Below are positions 6,247-8,037 of a stretch of DNA of 8,037 bases, piece after piece. Below the pieces are notes generated by a model. The model was not told where the DNA came from, made no database searches, and saw nothing but the letters and a program-made list of their open reading frames with translations. The DNA is from Desulfobacterales bacterium (lineage in GTDB: Bacteria > Desulfobacterota > Desulfobacteria > Desulfobacterales > ETH-SRB1): NCBI GenBank assembly GCA_030017395.1, contig JASEIZ010000052.1:2325-10361 (forward strand), read 5' to 3'. Position numbers and translations under genes: made by a program. Position 1 is the stretch's first letter; every line of letters starts with the position of its first letter.

Positions 6247-6275
6247 TTGACATATATTAAATATTTGTATATTTT
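6247..6275 (+). promoter_or_regulatory. Candidate sigma-70 promoter for ihfA
   Basis: A perfect TTGACA -35 box at 6247-6252 is followed after 17 bp by TATTTT (6270-6275); an alternative TATATT lies at 6268-6273 with 15-bp spacing. It starts 8 bases after the tRNA CCA. Transcription would start near 6282 and give ihfA a 5' leader of about 190 nt. Supported only by consensus match; the AT-rich setting makes chance -10 boxes common. Confidence 0.45.
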
Positions 6276-6462
6276 ATAAGTTATCTTCCTTTTATCGTCA
6301 GTTTGCAGCATAAAAAAGCTTATAAACATTAAATTTGAAGTTGCTTTTAGTTGAAAAATCTGAATAAATAAAATTGTCTTTACAAATTAAATAAAGAATC
6401 GTAATAAAATAAGTTAATTATATAAATATATCATTATTGATAATGGCGTAGCAAGTTCTTTT

Positions 6463-6469
6463 AGGAGGT
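6463..6469 (+). promoter_or_regulatory. Strong Shine-Dalgarno of ihfA
   Basis: AGGAGGT lies directly upstream of the ATG at 6473, with three bases (AAT) between. It is the only textbook ribosome binding site in the window and fixes the ihfA start. The short spacing is slightly below the usual optimum. Confidence 0.85.
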
Positions 6470-6472
6470 AAT

Positions 6473-6754
6473 ATGGCATTAACCAAGAGCGATATTGTTG
6501 AAAAGGTTTATGAACTTGGTTTTACCAAGAAAGAAGCCATCGATATCATCGAATCTCTTATGGAAATTATTAAAAGCACTCTGGAAAAGGGGGATGATGT
6601 CCTGATTTCAGGTTTTGGCAAATTCTGCGTAAAAAACAAGAAACAACGAAGAGGCCGAAACCCTGCTACAGGTAACGACCTGATGTTGAGAGCAAGAAAG
6701 GTTGTTACATTTAAATGTTCCGGTAAGTTAAGGGATAAAATCAACAATCAATAA
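6473..6754 (+). CDS. ihfA: Integration host factor subunit alpha (HU/IHF family DNA-bending protein)
   Basis: 93 aa, a normal family length. IHF binds the minor groove and bends DNA sharply, shaping the nucleoid and helping recombination, replication and sigma-54 promoters. The N terminus MALTKSDIVEKVYELGFTKK, the ISGFGKF turn (about 45-51), the beta-arm RRGRNPATG (about 59-67) with the intercalating proline at 64, and RARKVVTF (about 73-80) match the alpha subunit of IHF better than HU, which typically has a different sequence after the arm. Two cysteines (52 and 82) are present; E. coli IhfA has none. The partner beta subunit is not in the window. A strong AGGAGGT precedes the start. The stop lies 4 bp from the stop of a convergent gene with no visible terminator. 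Family is certain; alpha versus HU-like is likely but not proven. Confidence 0.92.
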   Translation: MALTKSDIVEKVYELGFTKKEAIDIIESLMEIIKSTLEKGDDVLISGFGKFCVKNKKQRRGRNPATGNDLMLRARKVVTFKCSGKLRDKINNQ

Positions 6755-6758
6755 TGAT

Positions 6759-8037
6759 TTATCTTTGTGTGACAAGCCATACAAACTGGTAAGGATTTAA
6801 GCCGACTGAATCCGCCTTAAATGTCTTTCCGCTAAGAAGGTCTTTCATATCAAAATCACCGCTGTCTTTCGGCAATGATACAGAAATATGCGTTGATGAA
6901 ATATTTGTTAATGCATATATTGTCTGTTTTTTGCAATACCTTGAAATAGCAAATACTTTTGGACCAAGTTCCAGTATTTCAAAAAAAGCGTTTGGGTGAA
7001 AGGCAGGTTGTTTTTTCCTGATTTTGATCAAGTTTATATATGGGGAAAAAATCCTTGAGCGAAAGCTATCGGGATCCTCCAACTGTTTTACGATATCATC
7101 CAGTCGCAATTTTTCCCTGTTTATCGTTCTGGCCATTTGAGTCTGCCTGACACCTTGTTCCCAATTGTGTGAACCCAATATGCTGTGAATATAGGCGGCA
7201 GGCACTCCAGGAAGAACAAACTGAATTGACTGAGAGGCGAGAAATCTATCGGGATGATATTCGTCAACCCCGTTTTTTTTGTTTAAAAAAGCATCAACAT
7301 AGGTTATATTCAGTTCATACGGGCTCTCCGAACCATCTGAATTCCTCTTATATGAAACTCTGCCTCCATTTTCTTTAACAATCTTAACGAGTCTGTCTAT
7401 TTCCTCTTCAGGCAAAATCCCTTCAAGCGGGCGTATGCCAATACCATCATGAGATGCCGTAAAGTTGAAAAATGTATTGGATTCAGATTTTAAATAAAGC
7501 CCTTTTGCCCAGCTTGACAAGGCCGTTGAATCCTCAATCGCAAAGGAATAAAAAAGCAGCGGCGGCAGCGTAAAGTTATAAACCATTTGCGCCTCATTCC
7601 GGCCATCTCCAAAATAACTGATATTTTCCACATGAGGCACATTTGTCTCTGTAATAATCATGACATTCGGAGCAACACAATCCAATATGCTTCTAAATAA
7701 TTTTACCACATCATGAGTCTGGTTCAGATGAACACAATTAGTCCCGACCTCCTTCCATAAATAGGCGATTGCATCAAGCCGCAAAATGGTCGCGCCCTGC
7801 TTCACATAAAAAAGAAGTATCTCGATCATTTTTTTAAGCACATTAATACTTTTAAAATTAAGATCTATCTGATCAGCGCTAAATGTCGTCCAAATATTAA
7901 CAGTTTTACCGGAACTTTTTGTAAATTCAGTTAAAAGCGGCAGCGATCTTGGCCTTGTAACCCCGGATAGATCAATCGATGGGTCTGCTTCAATGGCGAG
8001 GTCTTCAAATCCTTTTTCCTCGTTTAAATACTTTTCA
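6759..8037 (-). CDS. GH13_18 sugar phosphorylase, sucrose / glucosylglycerate phosphorylase type (N terminus missing at window edge)
   Basis: 425 residues are visible; the frame runs open to the right edge, so the start is outside the window. An internal GTG at 7841 is not the start, because conserved family sequence continues upstream of it (GVTRPRSLPLLTEF, IWTTFSADQIDLNF). GH13 catalytic residues are all present: nucleophile Asp in ILRLDAIAYLW (codon 7773-7775), acid/base Glu in IITETNVPH (7647-7649), and the stabilising His-Asp pair in FTASHDGIG (7446-7451). The LWKEVGTNCVHLNQTH stretch is typical of subfamily 18 phosphorylases, which split a glucoside with phosphate to give alpha-glucose 1-phosphate. 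Substrate cannot be read from sequence; sucrose and glucosylglycerate are the main candidates. No signal peptide can be judged. About a quarter of the usual length is missing. The stop lies 4 bp from that of convergent ihfA. Confidence 0.92.
   Translation of the reverse strand, partial: EKYLNEEKGFEDLAIEADPSIDLSGVTRPRSLPLLTEFTKSSGKTVNIWTTFSADQIDLNFKSINVLKKMIEILLFYVKQGATILRLDAIAYLWKEVGTNCVHLNQTHDVVKLFRSILDCVAPNVMIITETNVPHVENISYFGDGRNEAQMVYNFTLPPLLFYSFAIEDSTALSSWAKGLYLKSESNTFFNFTASHDGIGIRPLEGILPEEEIDRLVKIVKENGGRVSYKRNSDGSESPYELNITYVDAFLNKKNGVDEYHPDRFLASQSIQFVLPGVPAAYIHSILGSHNWEQGVRQTQMARTINREKLRLDDIVKQLEDPDSFRSRIFSPYINLIKIRKKQPAFHPNAFFEILELGPKVFAISRYCKKQTIYALTNISSTHISVSLPKDSGDFDMKDLLSGKTFKADSVGLNPYQFVWLVTQR

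Larger units (their letters stand above)
6239..6472 (+). other. AT-rich intergenic leader between tRNA-Thr and ihfA
   Basis: This 234-bp stretch is strongly A+T rich and has no credible reading frame. It holds a promoter candidate at its left end (see 6247-6275), a weaker TTTACA/TAATAA pair (6379-6384 and 6402-6407, 17 bp apart), and a small CATTAT-TG-ATAATG inverted repeat near 6432-6445. I found no convincing terminator for the tRNA, no known riboswitch pattern, and no good match to the IHF consensus near the start of ihfA. It most likely serves as promoter region and long 5' leader for ihfA. Confidence 0.6.

Noticed and set aside
6430..6442. IHF binding site near the ihfA start (TTGATA)
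   Set aside because: The half-site TTGATA is present but the required YAA at the right distance is missing.
6508..6747. Minus-strand frame opposite ihfA
   Set aside because: It is fully covered by ihfA, which has a strong ribosome binding site and clear homology.
6794..6821. ATTTAAG / CTTAAAT inverted repeat as terminator of ihfA
   Set aside because: The stem is AT-rich with a 14-base loop, lies inside the phosphorylase coding region, and has no T-run after it.

Overview
The window looks like a moderately AT-rich chromosomal segment of a Gram-negative bacterium, most plausibly a Desulfobacterota (Desulfobacterales-type) sulfate reducer. The signs are two SurA-type periplasmic chaperones, one of them a lipoprotein, a RodZ-like protein, an IHF-alpha-type protein, and a dispersed repeat that encodes the familiar VIPAKAGIQ read-through peptide. 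The taxonomic assignment is inference from gene content and style; no search was run.

Layout. The left three quarters is a minus-strand gene train read from right to left: mfd (transcription-repair coupling factor), a SurA_N-type lipoprotein without a parvulin domain, a secreted SurA/parvulin chaperone, and a RodZ-like HTH/membrane/DUF4115 protein cut by the left edge. The last three genes are tightly coupled: 5 bp separate lipoprotein and SurA, and SurA and rodZ share an ATGA overlap. mfd is separated from them by a 137-bp inverted-repeat element (2465-2601) plus a short hairpin. This element has run into the 3' end of mfd and supplies its last 22 codons and its stop.

Divergent from mfd, 38 bp away, is a tRNA-Thr(CGT) with an encoded CCA, preceded by a 6-2-6 palindrome. 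An AT-rich 234-bp spacer follows, with a good promoter candidate directly behind the tRNA. Next is ihfA with a perfect AGGAGGT ribosome binding site. Convergent with ihfA, only 4 bp from it, is the 3' part of a GH13 subfamily 18 sugar phosphorylase (sucrose or glucosylglycerate phosphorylase type), which runs off the right edge.

How it fits together. The SurA-like lipoprotein, SurA and RodZ form an envelope cluster for outer-membrane protein folding and cell shape. Mfd, IHF and the tRNA are information-processing genes. The phosphorylase belongs to a separate carbohydrate or compatible-solute locus to the right. I see no CRISPR, transposase, toxin-antitoxin or defence system. The most notable item is the repeat element remodelling the Mfd C terminus and splitting mfd from its likely former operon partners.
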